A stretch of DNA of 13,182 nt from Nanobdellota archaeon (GTDB lineage: Archaea > Nanobdellota > Nanobdellia > SCGC-AAA011-G17 > JAFCDX01). The position numbers were made by a program, and so were the translations under genes. The notes below the pieces were generated by a model, which was not told the origin of the DNA, ran no database searches, and saw only the letters and a program-made list of their open reading frames with translations. Below are positions 11,896 to 13,182 of this stretch, piece after piece; positions within the stretch are counted from its first letter, which is position 1, and every line of letters begins with the position of its first letter. Location of the stretch: NCBI GenBank assembly GCA_018816585.1, contig JAHIVQ010000042.1, positions 1-13,182 of the forward strand. The letters are read 5' to 3'.

Positions 11896-13182
11896 TTTTC
11901 TTTCTTTACAATATCTAATTTTATATTTAATTCCTTTAATTGTTTTGTATCAACTTCAGAAGGAGCTTGTGACATTACATCTTCTGCTACTTTATTCTTT
12001 GGGAATGCAATTACTTCACGAATAGACTCATTTCCAGTTAACAAAGCACATAATCTATCAAGACCAAGAGCAATTCCACCATGATATGGACAGCCGTACT
12101 GTAATGCATCAAGTAAAAAACCAAATTTCAATCTTGCTTCTTCTTCACTAATCCCAAGAGCCCTAAACATTATATCTTGTGTTTTTTTATCATGGATTCT
12201 TATAGAACCACCCCCAATTTCAACTCCATTTAATACTAAATCATAACCATGGCTTCTTACTTTTCCAGGTTCTTTTTCTAAGTATTTTAAATCCTCTTTA
12301 AATGGTGCTGTAAATGGATGATGAACAGAAACCCATCTTTGATCATCTTCACTATATTCTAATAATGGAAATTCTGTAACCCAAGTTAAATTCCATTCAT
12401 CTTTAATATAATTATATTTTTTAGCAGTGTGCTGTCTTAATCTTCCAAGAACATTATTAACTACTTTTCTTCTGTCTGCTATAAATAACAAAGCTCCATT
12501 TTTATTAGCATTTGTTTTTTTAATTAATTCTTTTTGTAATTTTTCATTAAAGAATTTTGCAAGATTACCATCAAATTTTCCATCAACTATTTTTATCCAA
12601 GCAAGTCCCTGTGCTCCTTCGCGTATTGCAAAGCTTACTAATAAATCTAAATCTGCTCTTGGAATTTCTCTGTCAACAAAAAGACATTTTACAACTTCAG
12701 TATTTTTAAAAACATTAAAATCTGATTTCTTAGCAATCTCATCAACATCATATAACTGCAAGTCATAACGTAAATCTGGTTTGTCAGTTCCATATTTTTC
12801 CATTGCTTCATCAAAAGTCATTCTTCTAAATGGAGTTTTAATATCTTTTTTTAGTATATTCTTGAAAATTTCTTTTATCATACCTTCACTTAAGTCTTGT
12901 ATATCTTTTTCATTAATAAAAGACATTTCAACATCAATTTGTGTAAATTCTGGTTGCCTATCTGCTCTTAAATCTTCATCTCTGAAACATTTTACAATTT
13001 GAAAATAACGATCAAATCCAGAAACCATTAATAATTGCTTGAATAATTGCGGGCTCTGAGGAAGAGCATAAAACTTGCCTGCATGAACTCTTGATGGAAC
13101 TAAATAATCACGTGCACCCTCAGGAGTTGACTTTGTAAGCATAGGAGTTTCAACTTCAACAAATTTATGCTTTTCCATATAA
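11892..13182 (-). CDS. aspS: Aspartyl-tRNA synthetase, bacterial type with GAD domain, 5' partial
   Basis: Class II synthetase that charges tRNA with aspartate. The frame stays open to the window edge, so the ATG at 13178 is internal and the N-terminal anticodon-binding domain is outside the window. Visible residues numbered from that ATG: motif 1 region with TPMLTKSTPEGARDY at 11-25; motif 2 with FRDEDLRADRQPEFTQ at 65-80; the inserted GAD domain at about 137-235; WVTEFPLLEYSEDD at 266-279; and motif 3 GGIALGLDRL at 367-376. The GAD insertion and the TKSTPEGARDYLVPSR sequence are diagnostic of the bacterial AspRS class; archaeal AspRS is shorter and lacks GAD. Linkage with gatC and gatA suggests a non-discriminating enzyme that also makes Asp-tRNA(Asn). 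The anticodon-reading residues that would test this are not visible. Confidence 0.95.
   Translation of the reverse strand, partial: YMEKHKFVEVETPMLTKSTPEGARDYLVPSRVHAGKFYALPQSPQLFKQLLMVSGFDRYFQIVKCFRDEDLRADRQPEFTQIDVEMSFINEKDIQDLSEGMIKEIFKNILKKDIKTPFRRMTFDEAMEKYGTDKPDLRYDLQLYDVDEIAKKSDFNVFKNTEVVKCLFVDREIPRADLDLLVSFAIREGAQGLAWIKIVDGKFDGNLAKFFNEKLQKELIKKTNANKNGALLFIADRRKVVNNVLGRLRQHTAKKYNYIKDEWNLTWVTEFPLLEYSEDDQRWVSVHHPFTAPFKEDLKYLEKEPGKVRSHGYDLVLNGVEIGGGSIRIHDKKTQDIMFRALGISEEEARLKFGFLLDALQYGCPYHGGIALGLDRLCALLTGNESIREVIAFPKNKVAEDVMSQAPSEVDTKQLKELNIKLDIVKKEK

Noticed and set aside
12427..12768. 113-codon plus-strand frame inside aspS
   Set aside because: Antisense to the GAD region of a certain gene; composition typical of a shadow frame.
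13176..13178. ATG as the true start of aspS
   Set aside because: It falls at the motif 1 helix. The anticodon-binding domain must lie upstream, and the frame is open to the edge.
1..13182. CRISPR arrays, tRNA or rRNA genes, insertion sequences, integrases
   Set aside because: No spaced direct repeats, cloverleaf candidates, rRNA-like blocks or transposase/integrase motifs were seen, and no gap is longer than about 110 bases once the broken toxin gene is counted.

Overview
The window is a strongly A+T-rich, gene-dense stretch with almost no non-coding DNA. It looks archaeal. Several genes are preceded by TATA-like boxes (TTTATATA, ATATATAA, CTTTTAAA) about 25 bases before the start codon, which fits leaderless transcripts. 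Where a Shine-Dalgarno is present it matches the archaeal GGAGGTG type. Gene families such as a DUF4013 membrane protein, an archaeal-style VapB and the style of GatA/GatB also fit. Compact 1- to 4-base gene junctions and the mix of families suggest a small-genome DPANN-type archaeon (Woesearchaeota/Pacearchaeota-like). That placement is inference; no rRNA or marker set is present.

Layout. (1) Positions 1-2938, + strand: a membrane block with an amino-acid permease cut by the window edge, an EamA/DMT exporter overlapping it by four bases, and an MscS-type channel with its own promoter. (2) Positions 2966-3884, - strand: a decaying toxin-antitoxin patch. It holds an intact VapB antitoxin, a PIN-domain VapC toxin broken by a frameshift at an A9 run, a 78-residue Cys/His zinc-site protein one base after it, and a short leftover of the C-terminus of a RelE-type toxin. 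(3) Positions 3940-5849, - strand: a CYTH-domain protein overlapping gatB. (4) Positions 5939-9164, + strand: an envelope-flavoured group of DUF4013 membrane protein, small lipoprotein, RlmH rRNA methyltransferase, a DUF6915-like soluble protein, and a large lipoprotein with a duplicated four-cysteine domain and its own promoter. (5) Positions 9161-13182, - strand: one tight operon reading aspS (partial), HAD-like protein, gatC, two small helical proteins, gatA.

How it fits together. GatA, GatB and GatC form the amidotransferase that converts mischarged Asp-tRNA(Asn) (or Glu-tRNA(Gln)) to the amide form. Archaea generally use GatDE for glutamine, so GatCAB linked to aspS points to tRNA-dependent asparagine formation with a non-discriminating AspRS. 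The AspRS is of the bacterial type with an inserted GAD domain, unexpected in an archaeal setting. The part of the window most likely to be undescribed is the pair of short helical genes lodged between gatC and gatA. They look like diverged tandem copies of each other and are placed as if co-produced with the amidotransferase. The HAD-like gene in the same operon lacks the usual second aspartate of its first motif.
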